Origin: Bradyrhizobium sp. 164 | GTDB taxonomy: Bacteria; Pseudomonadota; Alphaproteobacteria; Rhizobiales; Xanthobacteraceae | Reading direction: 5' to 3' | Length of the DNA stretch: 64,000 nt | Assembly (NCBI RefSeq): GCF_023073715.1 | Contig: NZ_JADPKA010000050.1 | Coordinates: 304,623-368,622 of the forward strand | In this document: one piece after another, positions 1 through 7,732 of the stretch | How positions within the stretch are numbered: the stretch's first letter is position 1 | Layout: each line of letters starts with the position of its first letter | The notes under the pieces: model-generated | Database searches by the model: none | Told to the model about the DNA's origin: nothing | The model's input: only the letters and a program-made list of their open reading frames with translations | Program-made: the position numbers and the translations under genes

Positions 1-375
1 CACAGTATTGAGCTTGGACACCTTTGATGGCTTCATCTCGACCGGCCGGTCGAACAGCCAGGATACGATCACGGCGGCGACGATCATGATGTCGCGCGAG
101 ACCACCAGGATGACGATCCAGCGCGGAATCGCCCCCCAGATGCCGAGCGCCATGTAGATCGAGACCAGCAGCGCCTTGTCCGCGAGCGGATCGAGCAGGG
201 CGCCGAGCTCACTCGCCATGTTGAACCGCTTAGCCAGGAAGCCGTCCACGGCGTCGCTGATACCGGCGATCAGGAAGACCGCGAACGCCACCTCCATTTG
301 GCTCGACACGATGGCCCAGACGATGATCGGGACCAGCATGATGCGGCCCAGGGTAATGATATTCGGAATACTCAC
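1..375 (-). CDS. pgsA: CDP-diacylglycerol--glycerol-3-phosphate 3-phosphatidyltransferase (C-terminus outside window)
   Basis: Catalyses the committed step of phosphatidylglycerol synthesis in the inner membrane, from CDP-diacylglycerol and glycerol-3-phosphate. The 125 visible codons begin with GTG and read SIPNIITLGR, a typical PgsA N-terminus. The CDP-alcohol phosphotransferase motif lies at residues 41-66 with D41, D44, G45, A48, G58, D62 and D66 in register; position 49 is Lys where the consensus has Arg. Hydrophobic segments flank the motif. A GGGAAG sequence precedes the GTG. It is divergent from purM. The reading frame leaves the left edge of the window, so the gene is partial here only because of the window boundary. 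Other CDP-alcohol transferases are possible, but the N-terminus favours PgsA. Confidence 0.9.
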   Translation of the reverse strand, partial: MSIPNIITLGRIMLVPIIVWAIVSSQMEVAFAVFLIAGISDAVDGFLAKRFNMASELGALLDPLADKALLVSIYMALGIWGAIPRWIVILVVSRDIMIVAAVIVSWLFDRPVEMKPSKVSKLNTV

Positions 376-529
376 GCGGCGCTTCCCGGCACCCGGCCTG
401 ACTTCGGATCCGGCCCCTAGGGAGGCTGAACCGGTTGATATCTACATACTATAAGGCGGGGCGCCACGCTTGCCATTGCGTGTCCCCGGAATTCGACGTA
501 ACCAGCCGCAAACCCACTGGAAATCGGGC

Positions 530-1603
530 ATGACCGACCGCAAAAACGGCCTCACTTACGCCGATTCAGGCGTCGATATCGACGCGGGCAACCGCCTCGT
601 CGACCTGATCAAGCCGATGGTGCGCGCCACCGCGCGGCCCGGCGCCGACGCCGAGATCGGCGGTTTCGGCGGCCTGTTCGACCTCAAGGCGGCCGGTTTC
701 AAGGACCCCGTCCTGGTCGCCGCCACCGATGGCGTCGGCACCAAGGTCAAGATCGCGATCGAGACCGGCCTGCATGGCGGCATCGGGATCGATCTTGTCG
801 CGATGAGCGTCAACGACCTCGTGGTCCAGGGCGCCGAGCCGCTGTTCTTCCTGGACTATTTCGCCTGCGGCAAGCTCGATCCGGAGGCCACCGCCGCGAT
901 CGTCGCGGGTGTTGCGGAGGGCTGCCGGGAATCCGGCTGCGCCTTGATCGGCGGCGAAACGGCCGAGATGCCCGGCCTCTACAAAGACGGCGATTACGAC
1001 CTCGGCGGATTTGCAGTCGGCGCCGCCGAACGCGGTACGCTGCTGCCGCGCCCGGACATCGCGGCGGGCGACGCCGTGATCGGGCTCGCGTCGTCGGGTG
1101 TGCATTCCAACGGCTTCTCGCTGGTGCGCAAGATCGTGGAACAATCCGGTCTCGGCTTTCAGGCGCAGGCGCCGTTCGCGCCGGTCATGACGCTCGGCGG
1201 CGCGCTGCTGACGCCAACGCGGCTCTACGTCAAATCCTGCTTGCGTGCGATCCGCGAGACCGGCGCGGTGAAGGGGCTGGCCCACATCACCGGCGGCGGT
1301 TTCACCGACAACATTCCGCGCGTGCTGCCGAAGAACCTCGGCGTCGGCATTGACCTCGCACGCCTGCCGGTGCTGCCGGTGTTCAAATGGCTGGCCGCGC
1401 AGGCTGGCATCGCCGAACTCGAAATGCTGCGCACCTTCAATTGCGGTATCGGCATGATTGCGATCGTCGAGCCTGACAAGGTCGAGCAGGTGGTTGAGGT
1501 CTTCACCGATGGCGGCGAGACCGTGGCGCAGCTCGGCACCGTGATTCCCGCCGAGGGCGAGCACCGCGTCGTCTATAACGGCCATCTCGACCTGGCGCTG
1601 TGA
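530..1603 (+). CDS. purM: Phosphoribosylformylglycinamidine cyclo-ligase (AIR synthetase)
   Basis: Fifth step of de novo purine synthesis: ATP-dependent closure of FGAM to aminoimidazole ribonucleotide, in the cytoplasm. The 357-residue product has the family's usual length. It shows VAATDGVGTK near residues 63-72, the SVNDL segment, GGETAEMPG and the GLAHITGGG segment, all characteristic of PurM. The frame is open from a TTG at 470, but I choose ATG 530 (MTDRKNGLTY), because the extra 20 residues have no family character and GGAAA sits about 9 bases before the ATG. The stop overlaps the purN start (TGATG), indicating a two-gene translationally coupled operon. Confidence 0.95.
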   Translation: MTDRKNGLTYADSGVDIDAGNRLVDLIKPMVRATARPGADAEIGGFGGLFDLKAAGFKDPVLVAATDGVGTKVKIAIETGLHGGIGIDLVAMSVNDLVVQGAEPLFFLDYFACGKLDPEATAAIVAGVAEGCRESGCALIGGETAEMPGLYKDGDYDLGGFAVGAAERGTLLPRPDIAAGDAVIGLASSGVHSNGFSLVRKIVEQSGLGFQAQAPFAPVMTLGGALLTPTRLYVKSCLRAIRETGAVKGLAHITGGGFTDNIPRVLPKNLGVGIDLARLPVLPVFKWLAAQAGIAELEMLRTFNCGIGMIAIVEPDKVEQVVEVFTDGGETVAQLGTVIPAEGEHRVVYNGHLDLAL

Positions 1604-2256
1604 TGAAGCGCCGCGTCGCCATCCTGATCTCCGGCCGGGGCTCCAACATGGCCGCGCTGATCAAGGCAGCAAGCTCGGCGGATTTTCCGGCGGAGATTTC
1701 GCTGGTGATCTCGAACAAGACCGGTGCGCCGGGGCTGGAACGGGCCAGGGCGAGCGGCGTGACGACCGAGGTGATCGAGAGCAAGCCGTTCGGCAAGGAT
1801 CGCGCCGGCTTCGAGAAAGTATTGCAAGCCGCGCTCGACCGGCACGGCATCGAGCTGATTTGCCTGGGCGGCTTCATGCGCCTGTTCACGGCGGATTTCA
1901 CCAAGGCCTGGTACGGGCGGATGCTCAACATCCATCCGTCGCTGCTGCCGTCCTTCCCCGGTCTCGATCCGCACGGCCAGGCCCTGCGTGCCGGCGTCAA
2001 GCTATCCGGTGCGACGGTGCACTTTGTCATTCCAGAGACCGACGCAGGCCCGATCGTGATGCAGGGCGCCGTCCCCGTCAGCGATCACGACACGGTGGAT
2101 ACGCTGTCCGAGCGTATCCTCGAAGTCGAGCACCGCATTTATCCCGAGGCGCTGCGGCTGCTCGCGACCGGCAAGGTCCGGATCGAGGGTGATGTGTGCA
2201 GGACGGTGGGCAGCGCGGCGTCGGAGAATTTTCTGATTGCGCCCGTGGTGGGCTGA
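1603..2256 (+). CDS. purN: Phosphoribosylglycinamide formyltransferase (10-formyl-THF dependent)
   Basis: Third step of purine synthesis: transfers a formyl group from 10-formyltetrahydrofolate to GAR. The 217-residue protein has the ILISGRGSNM phosphate-binding N-terminus and the NIHPSLLPSFPG signature. The catalytic trio is N109, H111 and D147, the last in the ETDAGPI motif. Start ATG 1603 overlaps the purM stop TGA by one base; a GTG at 1600 is an in-frame alternative. Sharing of start and stop with purM implies coupled translation. No intrinsic terminator is obvious after it. Confidence 0.95.
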   Translation: MKRRVAILISGRGSNMAALIKAASSADFPAEISLVISNKTGAPGLERARASGVTTEVIESKPFGKDRAGFEKVLQAALDRHGIELICLGGFMRLFTADFTKAWYGRMLNIHPSLLPSFPGLDPHGQALRAGVKLSGATVHFVIPETDAGPIVMQGAVPVSDHDTVDTLSERILEVEHRIYPEALRLLATGKVRIEGDVCRTVGSAASENFLIAPVVG

Positions 2257-2300
2257 GCCGGGCACCTCGGGCTCACTCGATGTAGCCTGCTGCCTCGCCG

Positions 2301-2612
2301 TTACGAACATATCCGTAGATCCTGACCGGCCGTCGTCTGCTCTCCGGCAAACCGCATGCGGCGCAGGATTGCGCGGACAAGTTCACGTTGGTGCGCGGTC
2401 TCGGTGGATAGTTCAGCCCATTCCATCCAATCCCATCCAACGCTCATCCAGTGATAGAACCATTCGCCATCCCACTGGCTCAGATTTCCCGTTTCCAGGT
2501 TCTTGCAGCGAAATCGAGGTTGATCGGAGGGGGCAAGGGCGAGCATCGCCTCCCGCAACTCGCGCCATTTTGTATCATTCGCGGCCGAATAATAGTCGGA
2601 CTGCTGAGCCAT
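2301..2612 (-). CDS. Conserved hypothetical protein (DUF6678-like)
   Basis: About 103 residues, rich in Trp. It contains SQWDGEWFYHW followed by a WDWMEWAEL segment, a pattern I associate with small DUF6678-type proteins of unknown function; this is recognition of a pattern, not a search result. No signal peptide or membrane segment is seen. The ATG at 2612 is preferred over a TTG five codons upstream, though neither has a good ribosome site. The start lies just beyond the cold-shock gene's terminator, so the gene may depend on readthrough or on a promoter inside the terminator region. Confidence 0.6.
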   Translation of the reverse strand: MAQQSDYYSAANDTKWRELREAMLALAPSDQPRFRCKNLETGNLSQWDGEWFYHWMSVGWDWMEWAELSTETAHQRELVRAILRRMRFAGEQTTAGQDLRICS

Positions 2613-2622
2613 ATGGCTGCCA

Positions 2623-2649
2623 AACAAAATCCCCCGGCAGAGCCGGGGG
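2623..2649 (-). terminator. Rho-independent terminator of the cold-shock gene
   Basis: CCCCCGGC at 2631-2638 and GCCGGGGG at 2642-2649 form a perfect 8-bp GC stem with a 3-base loop. On the minus strand it is followed by ATTTTGTTT, a classic intrinsic terminator, about 35 bases after the cold-shock stop codon. Confidence 0.85.
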
Positions 2650-2683
2650 CAACGTCATGATCTCTCGCGTGTCGTGAGAGGCA

Positions 2684-2890
2684 TCAGGAGACCTTGAGGT
2701 TCTCCGCGGATGATTTGCCGCGGTTCTCCACGAGGTCGTATTCAACCACCTGGTTCTCGTTGAGGGTCGAGAGTCCGGCGCGCTCGACGGCGGAGATGTG
2801 GACGAACACGTCCTTGTCGCCGCCGTTCGGCTTGATGAACCCATAGCCCTTGGTCGGGTTGAACCATTTGACGGTGCCCTTTTGTGGCAT
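2684..2890 (-). CDS. Cold-shock domain protein (CspA family)
   Basis: A 68-residue single cold-shock domain that binds single-stranded RNA or DNA as a chaperone. RNP1 (GYGFIKP, residues 16-22) and RNP2 (VFVHIS, 28-33) are both intact, as are MPQKGTVKWFN at the N-terminus and the aromatic surface residues. Length matches CspA-type proteins. A strong GGAGGAG lies upstream of the ATG. It is followed by its own intrinsic terminator, so it is probably a monocistronic unit. Rhizobial genomes carry several csp paralogues; which one this is cannot be decided from sequence alone. Confidence 0.95.
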   Translation of the reverse strand: MPQKGTVKWFNPTKGYGFIKPNGGDKDVFVHISAVERAGLSTLNENQVVEYDLVENRGKSSAENLKVS

Positions 2891-3261
2891 CGCTAGTCTC
2901 CTCCACTAGATAGCAAAAAGACGCGGCCGGTTTTTCGCGTGCCACGCCACAAACGGCCTTCCGAAAGTCTGTCGAGTCTTGAGTCTCAATGTCGCGAAAC
3001 GCACAGCCAGCGGCCAATTCCGTTGTGGCCAATATTGCAACATGAAAACCGTGCGTTAGCAAGCAGAGCACGAATTTCAAAATCGCCCCGGATGTGCCCG
3101 GGCCCAATTTCGACCTGTGGCCGGGGAACCACAATCAGGAGCAATCCCCCTTATCTGGAGGCGTCCCGTGGTTGACCCTCCGTAACAGTTCGGCGCAAAT
3201 CAGCTCATGGGCGCTCATGTTGCATTTTTGCGCGCCGCCATTTGCTTCGGGTTTTGTCGTC
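2891..3261. other. Gene-free region upstream of csp and the barrel gene
   Basis: This 370-base divergent region holds the csp promoter and a probable long 5' leader. Two GANTC sites (the CcrM methylation motif of Alphaproteobacteria) occur close together in GAGTCTTGAGTC near 2978. No convincing coding frame is seen. Confidence 0.5.
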
Positions 3262-4439
3262 ATGCGCTGCACTGCGCAGCCACCAGGGACACGGCAGACG
3301 ATCGGGCTGAACCGCGTCCGCCGGGTCGCGGCAGCGATCGCCACGACCTTCACCCTTATGGCGTTTGCGCTCATCGTGACGATGTCGGCGGCTACGGCCG
3401 TCCTCGCGCAAAGTCCCACGCCGACGCCGACCCCGACCCCGACACCCACGCCGTCGCCGACCCCGGTCCCGATGCCGACCTCGGCCAATTATGACCAGTC
3501 GGCCGGCAACAGCACGCTCAATCTCGGCTCAGGTTTCCTGGAGCGCCTCGGCAACCAGGCATCGAGCGGCTTTAACCGGGCGTTGCGGACCAATCCCGGC
3601 GGTGGCGGCGCATCGGCGAGCACCGAAGATCCGCGCTACCGCACCTGGTTCGAGGGCTATGGCATCTCGGTCCGCACCGATGCGCAAGGCGACTTCGTCG
3701 GCGACAAGCGCAAGACTTTTGGCGGCGTCGCCGGCATCGGCGCACGGCTCGCGCCGGGTGTCAGTATCGGCTTTTCGGTCGACCAGAGTCACACCGACAT
3801 CGACGTGCCCTTGGCGCTCCAGTCCGCGACACTCGACCTCACCCAAATCGGCTTCAATGGCTCCGTCGACAAGGGGCCATGGACCTGGGCCTTTGCGGTG
3901 GTGCACGGCTTTGGCAAGGTCCGTTCCAGCCGTAATACCGGCCTTGGGCTTGCGCGGGCGGCTACAGCGCCGCGGTCGACGGCGCGCTGACCGAGATCAG
4001 CTATTACTGGACCAAGGACCAGATGCGCATCGTGCCGAAGGGCGCGGTCGAATACGTGCGCGGTACCAGCGCGGCGTTCCAGGAGGTCGGCGGCCTTGAT
4101 CCGCTCAACGTCGGCGCAACAGCGCTGTCGCGTGCGCGCATCATGATCGGGGCCGAGATCGGCCGCTATTTCGTCATCGACCAGAAGATCCTAGACCTGT
4201 CCGCCTACGGCAAGTTCGTCGACAATTTCCACCAGGACCTCGGATCGATCCAGGTCAGCCTGGGCACCCAGAGCATCGTCGTCCCCGGCATCGGCGAGAG
4301 TCGCTACGGCATGGATGCCGGCGCCTCGGCCTCGCTCAGCCTGACCAGCGTCGCGCGGCTCTACGTCAATTACGACGGCAAGCTCCGCAACGAGCTCACG
4401 TCGCACCAGGGCACGGTCGGCTTCGAATACAAATGGTGA
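3262..4439 (+). pseudogene. Autotransporter-type outer-membrane beta-barrel protein, frameshifted
   Basis: The 5' part encodes a basic N-terminus, a hydrophobic signal segment ending in TAVLAQ, a run of Pro-Thr dipeptides (about nucleotides 3415-3480), then a beta-domain starting near DPRYRTWFEGYG. The frame is lost near 3956. Reading resumes in the +2 frame with GGYSAAVDG and continues as alternating strands to a terminal GFEYKW, where the final aromatic is the expected BAM signal. Total length is 1178 bases; one added base gives exactly 393 codons, so one missing base explains the break. Family: PF03797-like autotransporter barrel, by inference. Start ATG 3262 is chosen because the signal peptide follows it. 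It may be a pseudogene or a sequence error. Confidence 0.75.
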
Positions 4440-4447
4440 GCTGAAGT

Positions 4448-5488
4448 CTATGCGGGTGTTGCCGCAACGTAGCCGGTCAGCCCAAATCCGTCGCGCGCGG
4501 CCGTCATCATCGGCACCAGCGCGTTCGGATGGATGAACTCGTCGCGGAAGCAGGGATAGGTCCTGGGATCGAAGATCTTCTTCAGCCAGTCGACCACAAT
4601 CTTGTGCCGCTCGGAGGTGCGGAACTCCTTGTGATAGGTGAGCCAGAGATCGGCGTGGTGGCTGACGCCGAGATCGACGGCAACGAGCGGCGCACCAAGC
4701 GCGATCGAAACCGTCGGCAGGAAGCCGATGCCGGCGCCGCGTTCGACGGCATAGAGCGCGCCGACCGAGGAGTTGATCTTGATGCCGACGATGCCCTCCA
4801 GCGACGTCAGCCCGAGCACGCGGGCATAAGCGCCGTCGTCGACTTGCGGCGCGCTCTGCTTGATGATGCGGTGGTTGTTGAGTTCGGCGAGCGTTGCCGG
4901 GACGCCGTAAAGGCTCTCGTACTCCTTGGAGACGAACGGATAGATGTGCAGCCGGCCCAGCTTGGCCACGATCAGATCCGGATTGGTGGGTGGCTCGAGC
5001 TGGATCGCGATGTCGGATTCCAAGCGAGCGACGTCGGCCTGCTCCATCGCACAGCGCAGATCGACGGTGATCTTGCGATAAGTCTTCTGGAAATCGATCA
5101 GCCGCGGCAAAATCCAGAAATTGCCGGGCCCCTCCGTCACCGCGACGCGCACGGTGCCGGCAGTGTCGTTCGACGAACGCGAGGCGCGACGGAAGACGTT
5201 GAAGGCGTGACGCTCCATATGCGCGACGTCGGCGATCATCGCGGTGCCTTCATCGCTGAGCGTGAGCCCGCTCTGGTCGCGCAGGAACAGCTTGCAGCCG
5301 ATGCTCTCTTCGAGCCGGTCGATCCTGCGCATCAAGGTGGTGGAGGTGAGCCCGAGCTCTTCGGCTGCATTGCGAAAACTTTTATATTTTGCGCACGCTA
5401 AAAACAGCTTCAAATCGTCCCAGGACGCACCCAGGGCTTCTTCACGGTGCTGCATCATCGCAGCACCCCGGTGCAATAACTGCTGCAT
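4448..5488 (-). CDS. LysR-family transcriptional regulator
   Basis: A 346-residue regulator with an N-terminal winged helix-turn-helix (WDDLKLFLACAKYKSFRNAA, then LTSTTLMRRIDRLEE) and a periplasmic-binding-like effector domain. The N-terminal extension before the HTH is unusually long; starts at 5488 (ATG after GGGGA), 5503 (TTG) and 5458 (ATG) are all possible. A GCACC-CC-GGTGC inverted repeat at 5462-5473 would lie inside the longer coding forms but just upstream of the short one, so it may be an operator that favours 5458. It is divergent from the cluster starting at 5566 and probably controls it. The effector is unknown. Confidence 0.9.
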   Translation of the reverse strand: MQQLLHRGAAMMQHREEALGASWDDLKLFLACAKYKSFRNAAEELGLTSTTLMRRIDRLEESIGCKLFLRDQSGLTLSDEGTAMIADVAHMERHAFNVFRRASRSSNDTAGTVRVAVTEGPGNFWILPRLIDFQKTYRKITVDLRCAMEQADVARLESDIAIQLEPPTNPDLIVAKLGRLHIYPFVSKEYESLYGVPATLAELNNHRIIKQSAPQVDDGAYARVLGLTSLEGIVGIKINSSVGALYAVERGAGIGFLPTVSIALGAPLVAVDLGVSHHADLWLTYHKEFRTSERHKIVVDWLKKIFDPRTYPCFRDEFIHPNALVPMMTAARDGFGLTGYVAATPA

Positions 5489-5565
5489 ACTGTTGGTCCC
5501 CAACCGCTAAGCTCGTCCTCATAGCGGGGTACGAAAGCGGCAAACGATAGAGAGGCGATATCGGT
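5489..5565. promoter_or_regulatory. Divergent promoter region between the LysR gene and its target cluster
   Basis: A 77-base intergenic space between two divergent starts, the usual arrangement for a LysR regulator and the operon it controls. The ribosome site of the rightward gene (AGAGG at 5551) lies here. The exact -35/-10 boxes are not clear. Confidence 0.45.
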
Positions 5566-6171
5566 ATGGAAAGGGGCTCGTTTGACGCACGGCATGATTT
5601 CGATGCGCTGCCGCTGAGCCCGGACGTCGATGTCCGTTGTGCGCAATCTTCCGAAATCGCGGCGCTTTCGGAGATGGCGCATCGGCTGGTGCCGGGTGTG
5701 CGGATCGAGGCGGCGGAGCTTTCGAAATATCTCACGTTCGATCCTCAGAGCATCCTGACTTTCAGCCGGAAGGGACTTCTGCTCGGCGGCATGGCCTTCC
5801 TGTTCCTCAATGATCGCGGGCACGATGCGCTGCTGCTCGACGAGATCTGCCTGACTGCGCCGGAGACGCGCCATCTCGCTTCAGCGAAGGACGACGTTGC
5901 GGCCATCTACATCTGGGCGATCGCGGCGACGGGGCGCGGCATCGCCGGTCTCGGCAAGGCCGCGGCTCATCTGCGACAGCTAAGGTTTCGCGGCGCCGAT
6001 TGCTATGCGCAGCCGTCAACCGTGGCCGGACGCGATATCATGAGGGCGACCGGCTTTGCGCCCGTTCCGAGCTTCCAACCCGACCTCTGGTGCTACGAGC
6101 GCCCCTGGCATCGCCGGCCGATGCCGGGTGCAATCATCCAAGCAAGGAGTTTTGCAGATGCACGGTACTAG
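5566..6171 (+). CDS. GNAT-like protein of unknown substrate
   Basis: A 201-residue cytoplasmic protein. The middle (GLLLGGMAFLFLNDRGHDAL, then LDEICLT) and the late segment GADCYAQPSTVAGRDIMRA followed by TGFAPVP resemble the core strands and C-terminal strand-helix of GNAT acyltransferases, but a canonical acetyl-CoA loop is weak, so this is inference. Start ATG 5566 follows AGAGG. Its last 14 bases overlap the next gene, a second GNAT protein, so the two are probably translated together and may interact. No signal peptide or membrane helix is evident. Confidence 0.7.
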   Translation: MERGSFDARHDFDALPLSPDVDVRCAQSSEIAALSEMAHRLVPGVRIEAAELSKYLTFDPQSILTFSRKGLLLGGMAFLFLNDRGHDALLLDEICLTAPETRHLASAKDDVAAIYIWAIAATGRGIAGLGKAAAHLRQLRFRGADCYAQPSTVAGRDIMRATGFAPVPSFQPDLWCYERPWHRRPMPGAIIQARSFADARY

Positions 6172-6778
6172 AATTCCTTTCGCCAAGCCCGACTCCCGCG
6201 CCGTTACCATTCGCCTTGCGCGCGATCCCAGCGATCTCATGCTGGTCACCGCGATCCGTTCCGCGGTCTATCTCGCCGAGCAGAATTGTCCGTTCGAGGA
6301 GGAGTTCGACGGCAACGACATGGTCGCCGCGCATTTCATCGGCTTCGTCGGTAACGAGCCCGCGGGCTGCCTGCGCGTGCGCTTCTTCGGCGACTTCGCC
6401 AAGGTGGAGCGCCTTGCGGTGCGTCACCAGTACCGGCGCTCGCGCGTCTCGTTCAAGCTGGTGCAGGCGAGTGTCGACTATGTGAAGCGCAAGGGCTTCC
6501 GCAAGATTTACGGCCAGGCGCAGGACCGCCTGGTGGATTTCTGGGCCCATTTCGGCGCCAAGCCGCTCGGCCACAATCGCAAGATCACTTTCTCCGATTT
6601 CTCCTACACCGAGATGCTGCTTGAGATCGAGCCCGGCCCGGACGCCATCACGCTGGACAGCGATCCCTATGTGATCATCCGGCCCGAAGGCGATTGGGAC
6701 CGGCCGGGCGTGCTCGACGCCTCGGCGGGGCGGGCGGTGACCTCGCCACTGCGGCACCTCGCGGCCGCCGATCACTGA
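6158..6778 (+). CDS. GNAT family N-acyltransferase
   Basis: A 206-residue acyltransferase. ITIR-type opening residues are followed by GFVGNEPAGCLRVRFFGDFA, then KVERLAVRHQYRRSRV (beta4 and the CoA-pyrophosphate loop), then GFRKIYGQAQDRLVDFWAHF and FGAKPLG, the normal GNAT C-terminal half. The start at 6158 is set by AAGGAGT seven bases upstream, inside the preceding gene, which it overlaps. It is followed by an isochorismatase-fold gene and an aminotransferase gene. The acyl donor and acceptor cannot be read from sequence. Confidence 0.88.
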   Translation: MHGTRIPFAKPDSRAVTIRLARDPSDLMLVTAIRSAVYLAEQNCPFEEEFDGNDMVAAHFIGFVGNEPAGCLRVRFFGDFAKVERLAVRHQYRRSRVSFKLVQASVDYVKRKGFRKIYGQAQDRLVDFWAHFGAKPLGHNRKITFSDFSYTEMLLEIEPGPDAITLDSDPYVIIRPEGDWDRPGVLDASAGRAVTSPLRHLAAADH

Positions 6779-6803
6779 GCTAGGTGCAACTGCGCGCAAG
6801 ACA

Positions 6804-7367
6804 ATGCCGGTTTCCATCCACGATGATCCTCCGATCCTGGTCTGCGCGGACCTGCAGGTCGAATATCTGACCCCTGGGCGCCGCCACGTCATCCTCGGCG
6901 GCGATGCCGCCACCGCACGCTGCCTGGAACTGCTGACGCTGTGGCGCAGCAATCTCTGGCCGGTGATGCATTTGAAGCGCATCGCGCAGGCGGCCTGGTT
7001 CAATCCGGCATCCAGGCTGACCGATTGGATCGCGGAGGCGAAGCCGCGTCCGGGAGAAATGACGTTCGAGCATCCGCTGCCCTCGGCCTACAGCTCGTCG
7101 CGGTTTGTGGACTATATGTCCAATATCCACAATGTGCGCTGCGTGTTGGCCGGCTTTTCCCTGGACGAGACCATCCTGGCCACCGCCGTGGACGGGTTTC
7201 ACCGCAGCCATCGTTACGAGGTGATCACTGACGCCGTGGCCTGCCGGCAGCCGGGCACGGGCGATGCCGCCGCCTACAAGCGTGCAGTAGTGAATGTCAT
7301 CGGGAATTTTGCTACGATCCATTCCAGCGCCGAACTGATCAGAACCAGCGGCGCCGTTGCGGTGTAG
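6804..7367 (+). CDS. Isochorismatase-superfamily protein lacking the catalytic Cys
   Basis: A 187-residue alpha/beta protein of the isochorismatase/nicotinamidase (cysteine hydrolase) superfamily. The N-terminal strand has the expected Asp (LVCADLQVEY), a Lys follows in VMHLKRI, and the late strand AGFSLDETILATAVDG aligns with the usual G-x-x-x-D-x-C-V-x-x-T-A motif. At the nucleophile position the sequence has Thr (DETILAT) instead of Cys. Either chemistry differs, as in isochorismatases that do not use Cys, or the protein is a non-catalytic member. It sits 25 bases after the GNAT gene in the same orientation, so it probably belongs to the same operon. Confidence 0.82.
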   Translation: MPVSIHDDPPILVCADLQVEYLTPGRRHVILGGDAATARCLELLTLWRSNLWPVMHLKRIAQAAWFNPASRLTDWIAEAKPRPGEMTFEHPLPSAYSSSRFVDYMSNIHNVRCVLAGFSLDETILATAVDGFHRSHRYEVITDAVACRQPGTGDAAAYKRAVVNVIGNFATIHSSAELIRTSGAVAV

Positions 7368-7399
7368 GCGGCCGCGATCGGCGGGGTGGGGTTGAGACA

Positions 7400-7567
7400 T
7401 TGTCCCGGGGAGAACACCTCAAGGAGCTGGCAAGCGATTTGTCGCGTGCCGTCGAAACGGCGCGCCGCGTCGGCTTGCCCACGACGGTCTATCTGCTCTC
7501 GATGGCGCTCGTCGAGGTGAGGGAGGCCGCCGCCGCTGAAGACGGGGATGACGACGACGCGGCCTAA
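7400..7567 (+). CDS. Small conserved-looking protein, 55 residues, acidic tail
   Basis: Starting from TTG 7400 with GGGG eight bases upstream, the frame encodes 55 residues: an amphipathic helix (GEHLKELASDLSRAVETARR), a short segment VGLPTTVYLLSMALVEVRE, then an Asp-rich end (EDGDDDDAA). Codon use is biased to G/C third positions as in neighbouring genes. It lies 32 bases after the isochorismatase-like gene, in the same direction, before the aminotransferase. Function unknown. The TTG start and short length limit confidence. Confidence 0.55.
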   Translation: MSRGEHLKELASDLSRAVETARRVGLPTTVYLLSMALVEVREAAAAEDGDDDDAA

Positions 7568-7732
7568 AAAGCCGTCCAATCCCGATATGCGGCTTTGTGC
7601 AACGCTGCTGAGCGCTTGCTGCCGACGAATTGGCGTTGCAAGCTTTGTCTCATCGAAATAGCCAAGTAACTTGATCATCAAGTGATGACGCTGGCTGTGC
7701 CGGCGGTGTCACGACTTTAGGGATCCCTGCAA

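Noticed and set aside
566..1585. Long antisense open frame over purM (339 codons)
   Set aside because: purM has full family motifs on the plus strand; the antisense frame is a product of high GC content and lacks any recognisable domain.
3415..3480. Possible CRISPR or microsatellite array
   Set aside because: The repeat encodes a Pro-Thr linker in the correct frame of the barrel gene, so it is a coding low-complexity tract.
7719..7728. Palindrome AGGGATCCCT before the aminotransferase gene
   Set aside because: Ten bases only, and the AGGGA half serves as the ribosome site; not enough to claim an operator.
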